From the NCBI GenBank assembly GCA_964609025.1, contig CAZSQM010000033.1, positions 1 through 14,959 on the forward strand: DNA of 14,959 nucleotides, written 5' to 3'. How positions within the stretch are numbered: the stretch's first letter is position 1; every line of letters starts with the position of its first letter. Made by a program: the position numbers and the translations under genes. Below are positions 1 through 7,510 of the stretch, piece by piece. Source of the stretch: SIG307 sp964609025. Lineage in GTDB: Bacteria; Bacillota; Clostridia; Lachnospirales; Lachnospiraceae. The notes below the pieces were generated by a model. The model did not search any database and had not been told where the DNA came from. It was given only the letters and a program-made list of their open reading frames with translations.

Positions 1-111
1 GGCTACGACAAGGACGACTGCCGTAACGAACCAGACGAGTGTGCCGACAAAGAATGCCGCGGATGTGAGTTCAAGACAGACAAAGGTACAGAGTACGGTG
101 AGCGGGAATAG
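1..111 (+). CDS. 3' end of an unidentified cysteine-rich protein (partial)
   Basis: An open frame runs from the first base to a TAG stop at 109-111 and encodes the last 36 residues of a protein that begins outside the window. The peptide is very acidic and polar, with cysteines at residues 7, 14, 19 and 22 of the visible part (C-x6-C-x4-C-x2-C), which could be a small metal-binding or disulfide cluster. No promoter lies between it and the window edge, and no family could be recognised. Its reality rests on composition and on an open frame reaching the edge, so it remains uncertain. Confidence 0.45.
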   Translation, partial: GYDKDDCRNEPDECADKECRGCEFKTDKGTEYGERE

Positions 112-198
112 GACAAAATCAATGTCAATACCTGCTAATGTAGATGGAAGATATTTTTCTTTTAAATATGACGCCGCCTCCCTATTATGCTGAAATGC

Positions 199-227
199 TT
201 GATTATAATTAATAAAAGGAATATAAT
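199..227 (+). promoter_or_regulatory. Sigma-A-type promoter of the BspA-like lipoprotein gene
   Basis: TTGATT (199-204), a 17-bp spacer and TATAAT (222-227) form a near-consensus housekeeping promoter. The expected transcription start near 234 gives a leader of about 48 nt ending in the AAGGAGA ribosome site at 270-276. The surroundings are AT-rich, so chance matches are possible, but the spacing and the perfect -10 are convincing. Confidence 0.7.
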
Positions 228-281
228 ACCTCTAATAACAATTATGCATGTATTAAAATAATATGCGTTAAGGAGATACTT

Positions 282-1817
282 ATGAGAAAGAAGCAATTAG
301 CAGTCTTTATAGTTGCTGCGTTCCTTGGGCTTGCAGGTTGTCAAAATGTAAGCGTCACGGATGCACTGCGGGCGACTGCAACAGATGTACCGATAGTGGA
401 AACGGAAGTAACCGTAGAGCCGGCGACACCGGAGTCGACAGCAACGCCGGAGCCGACAGCAACACCGGAGCCGACAGCAACACCGGAGCCGACAGCGACA
501 CCGGAACCGACAGCGACACCGGAACCGACAGCAACACCGGAGCCGACAGCAACGCCAAAGCCGACAGCAACGCCAAAGCCGACAGCAACGCCAAAGCCGA
601 CAGCAACGCCAAAGCCGACAGCAACACCAAAGCCGACAGCAACACCGAAACCGACAGAAGCACCAACAAAAGATGCGAAGTATTTTAAGTATGGGTATAC
701 AGATAACGGTATTGATTACAGAGATGACGGTCTTTATATTACAGGATTAAAGAATGGTTCATCAAGTGTAGTAGAGATTCCGGATAGTATAGATGGAGTT
801 CCGGTAGTAGGGATAGGACGTGATGCATTTTATGAGTGCAAGAGTCTGACAAGCATCACAATTCCGGATAGTGTGACAAGTATAGGATATTGCGCATTTT
901 ATAACTGTAGCGGTCTGACAAGCATTACGATTCCGGATAGCGTGACAAGTATAGATCGTTCTGCATTTTATGGCTGTAGCAGTCTGACAAGCATCACAAT
1001 CCCGGACAGTGTGACAGTTATAGAAGAAGATGTATTTTCCGGTTGTAGCAGCCTGACAAATGTTACAATTCCGGACAGTGTGACAACGATAGGAGAATAT
1101 GCTTTTTTTGAATGCAGCAGACTGAAAAGTATCACAATTCCGGACAGCGTGACAAGTATAGGGGGGGCTGCATTTGGTAAATGCAGCAGTCTGACAAACA
1201 TCACGATCCCGGATAGTGTGACAAGTATAGGGATTGTTGCGTTTGGTAACTGTAGCAGTCTGAAAAGCATCACAATTCCGGACAGTGTGACAAGCATAAA
1301 AGGTTCTACATTTTTTGAATGCAGCAGTCTGGCAAACATCACAATTCCGGACAGTGTGACAACTATAGAAGGTTCCGCATTTATGGGCTGCATCAGTCTG
1401 AAAAACATCACAATCCCGGACAAGGTGACAAGTATAGACGGCTTTTTATTTGCCGGCTGCAGCAGCCTGACCGATATCACAATTCCGGACAGTGTGACAA
1501 GGATAGGCTTTAATGCATTTTATGGCTGTAGCAGTCTGAAAAACATCACAATCCCGGACGGTGTGACTAGTATAGAAGAGAGGGCGTTTGGTAATTGCAG
1601 CAGTTTGAGAAACATCACAATTCCGGGCAAGGTGACCAGTATAGAAAGCCGGGCATTTATTGATTGTAGCAATCTGACAAGCATCATAATTCCGGAAAGC
1701 GTGACAAGTATAGGTTTGGATGCATTTTCTGGCTGTAGCAGTCTTAAAGTAATCAATGCACCGAAGGGGTCTTATGCTGAACAATGGGCGACAAAAAATG
1801 GTTTTAGCGTACAGTAA
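282..1817 (+). CDS. Cell-surface lipoprotein with Pro/Thr stalk and BspA-type leucine-rich repeats
   Basis: 511 residues. The start ATG follows AAGGAGA by 5 nt. Residues 1-20 are a lipoprotein signal peptide with lipobox L17-A18-G19-C20, so the mature protein should be tethered to the membrane. Residues about 54-125 are a low-complexity stalk of twelve six-residue units, first six ATPEPT then six ATPKPT, a likely cell-wall-spanning spacer that changes from acidic to basic. Residues about 140-490 are BspA-like (LRR_5) repeats: thirteen near-identical 23-residue units of the form IPDSVTSI..xAFxxCSSLxxIT after one divergent first unit. The end is a degenerate cap (APKGSYAEQWA) common in these proteins. 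BspA-type proteins usually bind host or bacterial surface ligands; the ligand here is unknown. The gene stands alone and converges on the leftward gene at 1981-2496. Confidence 0.9.
   Translation: MRKKQLAVFIVAAFLGLAGCQNVSVTDALRATATDVPIVETEVTVEPATPESTATPEPTATPEPTATPEPTATPEPTATPEPTATPEPTATPKPTATPKPTATPKPTATPKPTATPKPTATPKPTEAPTKDAKYFKYGYTDNGIDYRDDGLYITGLKNGSSSVVEIPDSIDGVPVVGIGRDAFYECKSLTSITIPDSVTSIGYCAFYNCSGLTSITIPDSVTSIDRSAFYGCSSLTSITIPDSVTVIEEDVFSGCSSLTNVTIPDSVTTIGEYAFFECSRLKSITIPDSVTSIGGAAFGKCSSLTNITIPDSVTSIGIVAFGNCSSLKSITIPDSVTSIKGSTFFECSSLANITIPDSVTTIEGSAFMGCISLKNITIPDKVTSIDGFLFAGCSSLTDITIPDSVTRIGFNAFYGCSSLKNITIPDGVTSIEERAFGNCSSLRNITIPGKVTSIESRAFIDCSNLTSIIIPESVTSIGLDAFSGCSSLKVINAPKGSYAEQWATKNGFSVQ
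441..656 (+). repeat. 18-bp tandem repeat (12 units) encoding the stalk
   Basis: Twelve consecutive 18-bp units encode ATPEPT (six) and ATPKPT (six). Four consecutive ATPKPT units, from 549, are identical at the DNA level (gcaacgccaaagccgaca). Such identity suggests recent expansion by slippage or recombination. Because the unit is a multiple of three, copy number can change the stalk length without breaking the frame. Confidence 0.9.
848..1750 (+). repeat. 69-bp tandem repeats encoding the leucine-rich repeats
   Basis: About thirteen 69-bp units recur in frame. Each contains a conserved block reading atcacaattccggacagtgtgac or close to it, followed by a variable stretch and tgcagcagtctg. 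The conserved block encodes the IT-IPDSVT strand and turn. Variation concentrates in the few codons between SI and the AF/CSSL segment, which would form the exposed side of the solenoid. This is a coding repeat, not CRISPR. Confidence 0.85.
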
Positions 1818-1842
1818 GTATTTATGTCTGTCAAATAAATAA

Positions 1843-1905
1843 AGGATGGCGTACCATCCTCATGAAAGAAGGGCAGAGCCGGATTTTACGGTTTCTGCCC
1901 TTCTT
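1843..1905. terminator. Twin hairpins between convergent genes, probable bidirectional terminator
   Basis: Two hairpins lie back to back. The first (1843-1860) pairs AGGATGG with CCATCCT around a CGTA loop. The second (1866-1905) pairs the 12-nt arms 1866-1877 and 1894-1905, AAGAAGGGCAGA against TCTGCCCTTCTT, with a partly pairing interior. The second is strong and symmetrical, and its A-rich and T-rich flanks suit termination in both directions between the genes ending at 1817 and 1981. A long U-run is lacking, so efficiency is uncertain. Confidence 0.65.
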
Positions 1906-1980
1906 GAACGTATTCTAAAGCTTGTGCGGCTCCGGCTTTTGGCTCGTGCTTTGTCTCTCGCCTTACCGGTCTGATTACGG

Positions 1981-2496
1981 TTACTTCTTTTTCCCTTTTT
2001 TCGTTTCAGCCGTATTCTTGGCGCCCTTCTGTTTTTTTCCTTCGTCTACAACCTTCTGCGCCTTGTCACGCAGCTTTGCAAAGAAGCCTTTCTTTACCGG
2101 TGCGGTGTCTAAACCGGAGCGAAGTCCTTTGACATCAACGATGTAAATACCGTTCATCAGTGCCTTTACTTCCTTTTTTACCGGAACCTTTTCAAATACC
2201 TTGTCGTCACACATGAGGCTTGCAATCTTCGGACCGATTTTCGCCTTTACGACCGGCACCTTACGGCCCCGGAGCCACTTCGGCGTCTGGTCGATGACAA
2301 TCTGCGGGAAGCCTGCCTGTGACAGCTTCATGCGCTTTTTATCAATGACCATAATGGAATAATATTGTGCGCCTGCCATAATGTTTTCCTGTGCGGCGTC
2401 CGACTTCTTTTGCAGCTTTCTCCCGACAAGAGAGAGTACAATTAATCCGACTAAAATAACGCCGAGTACAATCAATAATACTGTTAACCAAGTCAT
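1981..2496 (-). CDS. Small membrane-anchored protein of unknown function
   Basis: 171 residues. The ATG at 2496 follows GAGGAG at a good distance. Residues about 3-25 form one N-terminal transmembrane helix, followed immediately by basic residues (GRKLQKK), so the remainder should be cytoplasmic by the positive-inside rule. A central segment of about residues 40-140 looks like a compact alpha/beta domain (QYYSIMVIDKKRMKLSQAGFP; KVPVVKAKIGPKIASLMCD; GIYIVDVKGL). The tail from about residue 145 is highly basic with repeated KK and KGKKK runs, suggesting contact with RNA, ribosome or phospholipid. I do not recognise the family. It has its own promoter but follows plsC by only 82 nt. Confidence 0.8.
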   Translation of the reverse strand: MTWLTVLLIVLGVILVGLIVLSLVGRKLQKKSDAAQENIMAGAQYYSIMVIDKKRMKLSQAGFPQIVIDQTPKWLRGRKVPVVKAKIGPKIASLMCDDKVFEKVPVKKEVKALMNGIYIVDVKGLRSGLDTAPVKKGFFAKLRDKAQKVVDEGKKQKGAKNTAETKKGKKK

Positions 2497-2542
2497 ATCC
2501 GGATCTCCTCTTTTTATTATTCATAGGTTTGCCCATGCGGAT

Positions 2543-2571
2543 ATCTTACCACGCGGACGGGGTTTATGCAA
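2543..2571 (-). promoter_or_regulatory. Sigma-A-type promoter of the 171-residue membrane protein gene
   Basis: On the minus strand, TTGCAT (complement at 2566-2571) and TAAGAT (complement at 2543-2548) are separated by exactly 17 bp. Transcription should start near 2536, about 40 nt before the ATG at 2496. The site lies just past the plsC stop, so this gene can be expressed apart from the upstream leftward genes. Confidence 0.65.
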
Positions 2572-2578
2572 GAAAAAT

Positions 2579-3325
2579 TTATTTCTGTGTGCTCTGTGTG
2601 CGTAATGCTTCATGTCCTTTTAACAGTTCGGTGACAATTTCCCGCACATAAGCACCGGGGTGTTTCTGTACTTCCGGCGGCAGATCTTTTAAGTAAATCG
2701 GCTTGCCGTATTCAATCACAACTTTCGTGCGGTGCAGCCACGGAAAATGATTTTCAAACAGTTCGTCCGTACCGGTGATGGCAACCGGAATAATCGGACA
2801 GCCGGTTTTCTGTGCGGGCTTTAAGCTGCCGTCTTTAAACGGAAGAAGCTCGGCGCTGTGGCTTCTCGTACCCTCCGGGGCAATAAATATGGAGTAGCCT
2901 TCGTTTATGTAATCAATACAGGTCAAAATCGTTTTCATACCGGCACGCAGGTCGGAACGGTCAAGGAATAAGCAGTTGACGTTTTTCATCCAGAGATTCA
3001 GAAACGGCACCTTGGCAATTTCTTTCTTCGCGACAAAACCGGTCAGGTTCGGCAGGGTAATATAGCCGAGAGCCGGGTCCAGCAGACTGCGGTGGTTGGC
3101 GGCGTACAAGACCGGAGTATCCTTCGGAATATTTTCCTTTCCCACAACGATGCGCCGCATTCCGCCTAAGTACATCACAACGCGGAACGCATTTCGTACA
3201 ATGCACTGGGAAATTCTGCTGGCAAGCCGGCGGTTAAACTTCCGCAGCAGCAGAAGCAACAGACAAATCGGGAAAAACACAATAAAAAACACGGAGATAG
3301 CAAGGACTGCTATTATGGTTCTCAT
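2579..3325 (-). CDS. plsC: 1-acyl-sn-glycerol-3-phosphate acyltransferase (PlsC family)
   Basis: 248 residues, the usual length for the family. It should transfer an acyl chain to the sn-2 position of lysophosphatidic acid to make phosphatidic acid at the inner membrane face. Residues 1-28 are an N-terminal hydrophobic anchor. The HX4D catalytic motif is N-H78-R-S-L-L-D83. The second block is FLDRSD (120-125) and the glycerophosphate-binding block is E151-G-T-R154, followed by the family's KxG-like and PIIPVAI segments (178-183). The ATG at 3325 has an ideal AAGGAGG ribosome site. It lies 72 nt after the VanY-like gene on the same strand and probably shares its transcript. Members of this family can acylate other substrates, so the exact acceptor is inferred. 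Confidence 0.9.
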   Translation of the reverse strand: MRTIIAVLAISVFFIVFFPICLLLLLLRKFNRRLASRISQCIVRNAFRVVMYLGGMRRIVVGKENIPKDTPVLYAANHRSLLDPALGYITLPNLTGFVAKKEIAKVPFLNLWMKNVNCLFLDRSDLRAGMKTILTCIDYINEGYSIFIAPEGTRSHSAELLPFKDGSLKPAQKTGCPIIPVAITGTDELFENHFPWLHRTKVVIEYGKPIYLKDLPPEVQKHPGAYVREIVTELLKGHEALRTQSTQK

Positions 3326-3397
3326 ATGGATACCTCCTTAATAATAATCGGGTGAAACGGTTTCCGGAGCAAAGGCACGTTTCGGCATGAGTGCCGC

Positions 3398-4354
3398 TTA
3401 CGGTGTTTCGGCAGGGGCGCCGGTCGGTTCCGGATGATACTGTGCATAAATCGCAAGATAGCTTTCGGCGCTTGTATCAATGAGCGGCGTGACGTCCAGG
3501 TATTCTGACGTCAAAGCGGAAGAAACGCCGTAATATTCATCGAGTGTGAGTCCTGTTTCGTAAAGGTAGGCGGCAAGCTTTGTTCCGACATAACGGATAT
3601 GCCACGGCTCGTAATTGTAACCGGTCACGTCTTCCTTATCCTTCGGATAGCGCAGGATGAAGCCGAAGCGGTGTGCGTTTTCGGCAACCCAGATACCCTC
3701 CGGAGTGTCGGCAAAGGTATTTTCTAACAGAAAGCCTTCCGAAGCACAGGAAATGTCAATGGCAAGTCCCGTCTGATGCTCGCTTCTGCCCGGCGCGGCG
3801 GAATAACGGTTTGTATGTGCCGTGCCGTATACCGCAAGGTTTGTGGCATAAATCGTATACTGGCGGGCGTAAGAGCGGTAGGCGGAAACGCCGTACAGCG
3901 TAAGCCCGGCTTCGTCGTAAGCTGCGTCAAACAATAGGGCGAGCGCTTCCCCGGCTTCCGGCGTCATTTTTGCCTTGTCGATGCTTGTATCCGAAAAAGG
4001 AAACAGTACATCCGGCGTTGTCAGCTCTTCCGGTGTAAATCCCTCCGGAAGCGGATATTCCCGGTTGACCAGGTAAGTAACGGTAGAAGTATCGGTATTG
4101 ACGGCAACGGGTGTCGGCGTTTCCTGCCCTGTCGGGGCAGGGGAAACGGTAACCTCTGTGTATTCGGAGGAACTGCCGGTACCGGTCGGAACCGGCGTCG
4201 CGGCGGGCGAAACGGACAGAACTCCGGTCGGCGTTAAAGTAATTGCCGGAGCGACCGGCTGCTCCGTTTCCTGTTTGCGGGCGCATCCGGTCAGAGCGGC
4301 GCTCAGAGCGCACACGAAAAGCGGTACGGCGAAAGAACGCGAAACGTATTTCAT
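3398..4354 (-). CDS. VanY-type D-alanyl-D-alanine carboxypeptidase, lipoprotein (peptidase M15B)
   Basis: 318 residues from the ATG at 4354, which follows an AGAAGGA ribosome site. The open frame continues upstream but lacks such a site and would bury the signal peptide. Residues 1-24 form a lipoprotein signal with lipobox L21-T-G-C24. Residues about 30-95 are a Pro/Thr/Ser-rich linker. The M15B domain spans about 100-275: SAYRSY (157-162), zinc ligands H193 and D200 in SEHQTGLAID, and the catalytic Glu and third zinc ligand in E249-P-W-H252. It should trim the terminal D-Ala from peptidoglycan stem pentapeptides outside the membrane. It follows pncB by 52 nt. No VanS/R or other van genes are present, so this is probably a housekeeping wall enzyme and not a resistance gene. 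Confidence 0.9.
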   Translation of the reverse strand: MKYVSRSFAVPLFVCALSAALTGCARKQETEQPVAPAITLTPTGVLSVSPAATPVPTGTGSSSEYTEVTVSPAPTGQETPTPVAVNTDTSTVTYLVNREYPLPEGFTPEELTTPDVLFPFSDTSIDKAKMTPEAGEALALLFDAAYDEAGLTLYGVSAYRSYARQYTIYATNLAVYGTAHTNRYSAAPGRSEHQTGLAIDISCASEGFLLENTFADTPEGIWVAENAHRFGFILRYPKDKEDVTGYNYEPWHIRYVGTKLAAYLYETGLTLDEYYGVSSALTSEYLDVTPLIDTSAESYLAIYAQYHPEPTGAPAETP

Positions 4355-4406
4355 AGAATCCTTCTTTCCTTTTAGCGTTTGGGTGTCGGAAGTTGTCTTT
4401 TGACAA

Positions 4407-5867
4407 CTAACGGCGCTTGTTTTTCTTATGGATGGTATCCAAAAGCTCCTGCTTCGTTTTATAGAGGCGGTCGGAAAGGTCAACGTAAACCTCCTGCGGA
4501 TTGACAAAACGCTTTGTTTCATCCCAAAGCGTAGCAAGCTCTCTGCTGCAATACTCGCGGATTTCCATAACGGACGGGGACTGATACACACACTTACCGT
4601 CAAGGAATACCGGAACTAAAAGCTCGCGTACCGTATAGGTGTCCGGCTCCAGTAAGGTCTGCTTCCAGGTCGCATTCGGGTCAAACAAAAGGAGCGGCTT
4701 CGCAGGGTCGATGACTTCGTCTGCGAAAGCGATTAAGTCTGCCTTAATCTTTCCGTTTTCCTTGTCGTAAATACGGAATACGGTTTTGTTCCCCGGGTTT
4801 GTAATCTTTGCCGGGTTCTCGGAGAGCTTAATCTTCGGTAAAAATTCGCCGTTTTTCTGTACGGCTGCCAGTTTATAAACACCGCCGAAGGCCGGGCAGT
4901 CCTTGGAGGTAATCAGGTTTGTGCCGACGCCCCAGGAGTTGATGGCAGCACCCTGGGAATTTAAGGATTCGATCAGGTACTCGTCCAAATCGCTGGAGGC
5001 ACAGATGGAAGCCTCCGGGAAACCTGCTTCGTCTAGCATTTTTCTGGCTTTCTTAGAAAGATAAGCAAGGTCGCCGCTGTCCAGACGGATGCCGTAGCGT
5101 GCCGGCATTCTGCCTGCGTCGCGCAGTTCGGTAAATACTTTGATGGCGTTCGGAACACCGGAGCGGAGCGTGTCGTAGGTGTCTACAAGCAGTGTGGCAT
5201 TCTGAGGGTAAAGCTCCGCGTATTTGCGGAATGCCGTCAATTCGTCTTCAAAGCTCATAATCCAGCTATGGGCATGAGTACCGAGAGCCGGTACCTGAAA
5301 CATTTTTGCCGCAAGGACGTTACTTGTACCGATACAGCCGCCGATGACCGCGGCTCTTGCACCGTAGGTACCGGCATCCGGTCCCTGCGCCCGGCGTAAA
5401 CCGAACTCCATCACACCGGCGCCCCGGGCGGCGTAGCACACACGGGAAGCCTTGGTAGCAATGAGGCTCTGGTGGTTAATCATGGTAAGAATCGCGGTTT
5501 CCACAAGCTGTGCTTCCATAATCGGCGCGATTACCTTTACAAGCGGTTCCCGCGGAAATACAACGCTGCCCTCCGGGATTGCGTAAATGCTGCCGGAAAA
5601 GCGGAAGTTTGCAAGATAGTCTAAGAAATCTTCGTCAAATACATTCTGACTGCGGAGATACGCGATATCCTCCGCGTCGAAATGAAGATTTTTAACATAG
5701 TCGATGACCTGGTCCAGACCCGCGCATACGGCATAGCCGCCGTCGGACGGGTTGCTTCGGTAAAAAGCATCGAAAACAACAATATCGTTGGTGTGATTCT
5801 TATAATAGCCCTGCATCATGGTAATTTCATAAAAGTCGGTAAGCAGGGTCAGATTTTGATCTGTCAT
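4407..5867 (-). CDS. pncB: Nicotinate phosphoribosyltransferase
   Basis: 486 residues. It joins nicotinate to PRPP, with ATP hydrolysis, to make nicotinate mononucleotide, the entry step of the Preiss-Handler NAD salvage route. The start at 5867 is chosen because GGAGGA sits 7 nt before it; in-frame extension upstream would run through the promoter. Family landmarks are TDFYEITMMQGYY (10-22), EFGLRRAQGPDAG (154-166), GTHAHSW (196-202) carrying the histidine region that is phosphorylated, VDTYDT (228-233) and RLDSGDL (261-267) for phosphoribosyl binding. It is the first gene of the leftward block and its own promoter lies just upstream. No truncation is visible. Confidence 0.95.
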   Translation of the reverse strand: MTDQNLTLLTDFYEITMMQGYYKNHTNDIVVFDAFYRSNPSDGGYAVCAGLDQVIDYVKNLHFDAEDIAYLRSQNVFDEDFLDYLANFRFSGSIYAIPEGSVVFPREPLVKVIAPIMEAQLVETAILTMINHQSLIATKASRVCYAARGAGVMEFGLRRAQGPDAGTYGARAAVIGGCIGTSNVLAAKMFQVPALGTHAHSWIMSFEDELTAFRKYAELYPQNATLLVDTYDTLRSGVPNAIKVFTELRDAGRMPARYGIRLDSGDLAYLSKKARKMLDEAGFPEASICASSDLDEYLIESLNSQGAAINSWGVGTNLITSKDCPAFGGVYKLAAVQKNGEFLPKIKLSENPAKITNPGNKTVFRIYDKENGKIKADLIAFADEVIDPAKPLLLFDPNATWKQTLLEPDTYTVRELLVPVFLDGKCVYQSPSVMEIREYCSRELATLWDETKRFVNPQEVYVDLSDRLYKTKQELLDTIHKKNKRR

Positions 5868-5900
5868 GGTACATCCTCCGTTTGAATTTGTCATGTACTC

Positions 5901-5929
5901 ATCATAGTATAATTTTTGCAAGAAGTCCA
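5901..5929 (-). promoter_or_regulatory. Promoter of the pncB leftward unit
   Basis: On the minus strand, TGGACT (complement 5924-5929) and TATGAT (complement 5901-5906) are separated by 17 bp. Transcription would start near 5894, about 27 nt before the pncB ATG. The -35 is imperfect (4 of 6). An overlapping TATACT offers an alternative -10 with a poorer -35. It is divergent from the promoter at 6005-6032. Confidence 0.5.
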
Positions 5930-6004
5930 GCAGAAAGTGTACTTTGTTTTTAAAGAAACATTGAGAATACAAAAACTGCCCGGAAAAGCGAAGTTTAAAT
6001 ACGA

Positions 6005-6032
6005 TTGACATTACGGGGAAAAACGTTATACT
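6005..6032 (+). promoter_or_regulatory. Sigma-A-type promoter of the MBOAT-DHHW operon
   Basis: A perfect TTGACA (6005-6010), a 16-bp spacer and TATACT (6027-6032) lead into a leader of about 35 nt before the ATG at 6074, which has an AAGGGGAG ribosome site. No operator or riboswitch is visible in the short leader. Confidence 0.7.
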
Positions 6033-6073
6033 TAAAATAGATGTGATTTTGTATGTAAGAAGGGGAGTATCGT

Positions 6074-7501
6074 ATGTTATTTACCAGTATGGAGTTTTTG
6101 TTCTTGTTTTTCCCGCTTGTGTTAGGGGGCTATTTTAGTTTGCCGCATCGGGCAAGAAATTATTGGCTGTTTGCTGCCAGCTTGTTTTTTTATGCGTGGG
6201 GCGAGCCGAAGTTTGTTTTGGTAATGCTTGGTTCGATTGCGGTGAATTATGCGGCGGCGCGTTGGATGGAGAAGTTAGGGAAAGAGAGTGCGGGACGCAA
6301 AGCGGTACTGGCTCTGACGGTGACCATAAACTTAGGTATTCTTTTCGTGTTTAAGTATCTGAATTTTGTGACAGGGCTTTTGCAGAAGCCGCTTGCGGCC
6401 TGCGGGATCTCTATGGAAAAGACGGAGATTGCCTTGCCCATCGGCATTTCTTTTTTTACCTTTCAGGCACTCAGCTATGTGATTGATGTGTATCGCGGCA
6501 TTCCGGCCCAGAAAAAGTTCAGTCATCTGGGCTTATATATTTCTTTGTTTCCGCAGCTGATTGCCGGACCGATTGTGCGCTATACCACCATTATGGATCA
6601 GATGGAAAAACGTAAGGTGACATGGGACGGATTTTCCAAGGGAATGCTCCGCTTCATGTACGGTTTTAATAAAAAAATATTGCTGGCAAATCTTCTTGCC
6701 AAGGTGGCGGATGCAGCGTTCGCGGCAGAGGAGTTAAGTGTCGGACTGGCGTGGCTTGGTGCATTTTGTTATGCGCTGCAGATTTATTTTGATTTTTGCG
6801 GCTATTCCGAGATGGCAATCGGTCTGGGTCAGATATTTGGGTTTCGTTTTTTGGAGAATTTCAACTACCCGTATAGTTCCGGGACCGTTTCGGAGTTTTG
6901 GAGACGCTGGCATATTTCCCTCGGCACCTGGTTTAGGGACTATGTGTATTTCCCGCTGGGAGGCTCCAGAGTAAAAACAAGAGGAAGGCTGGTGTTTAAC
7001 CTGTCGGTGGTGTGGATTGCGACCGGCATTTGGCATGGTGCAAACTGGACCTTTTTGCTGTGGGGAATTCTGCACGGCGCGGTGATTATTACGGAAAAAC
7101 TGCTCGGATTGCCGGAAAAGCTGAAAACAAAACGCCTGGCTGCAGCGGGCTATCAGGCGGTGACGTTGGCGGTGGTGCTGTTTGGCTGGGTGCTTTTCCG
7201 GGCGGAGGGACTGCCGGAGGCTGCAGATTACATAAAATCCATGTTCGGGCAAAACGGAAATGCATGGGCGGACGATGTTACGAGGTTTTACTTTCGGGAG
7301 TATGCGGTGATTTTTGCGGCAGGTGTGTTGTGTGCGGTGCCGCTGCTTAAAAAATGCAGAGAGGCTTTCGAGAAAAGGGGAGAACGGTTTGCTGCAGCGG
7401 CGGAGTATCTGGCAAGCGGTGTACAGCTGGTGCTGTTTTTGGTTAGCGTGTCTTTCCTTGTAATGAATGCGCACAATCCGTTTATTTATTTCAATTTTTA
7501 G
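6074..7501 (+). CDS. MBOAT-family membrane O-acyltransferase (AlgI/DltB-like)
   Basis: 475 residues, the usual length. It is a polytopic membrane protein with about ten hydrophobic segments spread over its length. The conserved MBOAT core is present: PIGISFFTFQALSYVIDVYRG from 122, the FWRRWHISLGTWFRDYVYFPLGG block (275-297), and the putative catalytic histidine H321 in IWHGANW. These enzymes move an acyl group, typically acetyl, across the membrane onto an extracellular polymer with help from an extracytoplasmic partner. The next gene starts 9 nt downstream and is such a partner. No dltA or dltC lies nearby, so D-alanylation of teichoic acid is not supported. O-acetylation of an unidentified surface glycan or wall polymer is the best inference. 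Confidence 0.92.
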   Translation: MLFTSMEFLFLFFPLVLGGYFSLPHRARNYWLFAASLFFYAWGEPKFVLVMLGSIAVNYAAARWMEKLGKESAGRKAVLALTVTINLGILFVFKYLNFVTGLLQKPLAACGISMEKTEIALPIGISFFTFQALSYVIDVYRGIPAQKKFSHLGLYISLFPQLIAGPIVRYTTIMDQMEKRKVTWDGFSKGMLRFMYGFNKKILLANLLAKVADAAFAAEELSVGLAWLGAFCYALQIYFDFCGYSEMAIGLGQIFGFRFLENFNYPYSSGTVSEFWRRWHISLGTWFRDYVYFPLGGSRVKTRGRLVFNLSVVWIATGIWHGANWTFLLWGILHGAVIITEKLLGLPEKLKTKRLAAAGYQAVTLAVVLFGWVLFRAEGLPEAADYIKSMFGQNGNAWADDVTRFYFREYAVIFAAGVLCAVPLLKKCREAFEKRGERFAAAAEYLASGVQLVLFLVSVSFLVMNAHNPFIYFNF

Positions 7502-7510
7502 GAGGGGACG

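Noticed and set aside
848..1750. Regular 69-bp spaced repeats resembling a CRISPR-like array
   Set aside because: The period is a multiple of three, the frame is open throughout, and the translation is a textbook BspA-type leucine-rich repeat.
3398..4354. Vancomycin-resistance determinant
   Set aside because: Only a VanY-like enzyme is present, without vanH/A/X or regulators; such enzymes are common wall-maintenance lipoproteins.
4355..4603. N-terminal extension of the VanY-like frame by 83 residues
   Set aside because: It overlaps the pncB 3' end, lacks a ribosome site, and would bury an evident lipoprotein signal peptide that begins at 4354 behind AGAAGGA.
5868..6011. N-terminal extension of pncB by 48 residues
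   Set aside because: The extension covers the likely promoter and the start at 5867 has a good GGAGGA site followed by the standard family N-terminus.
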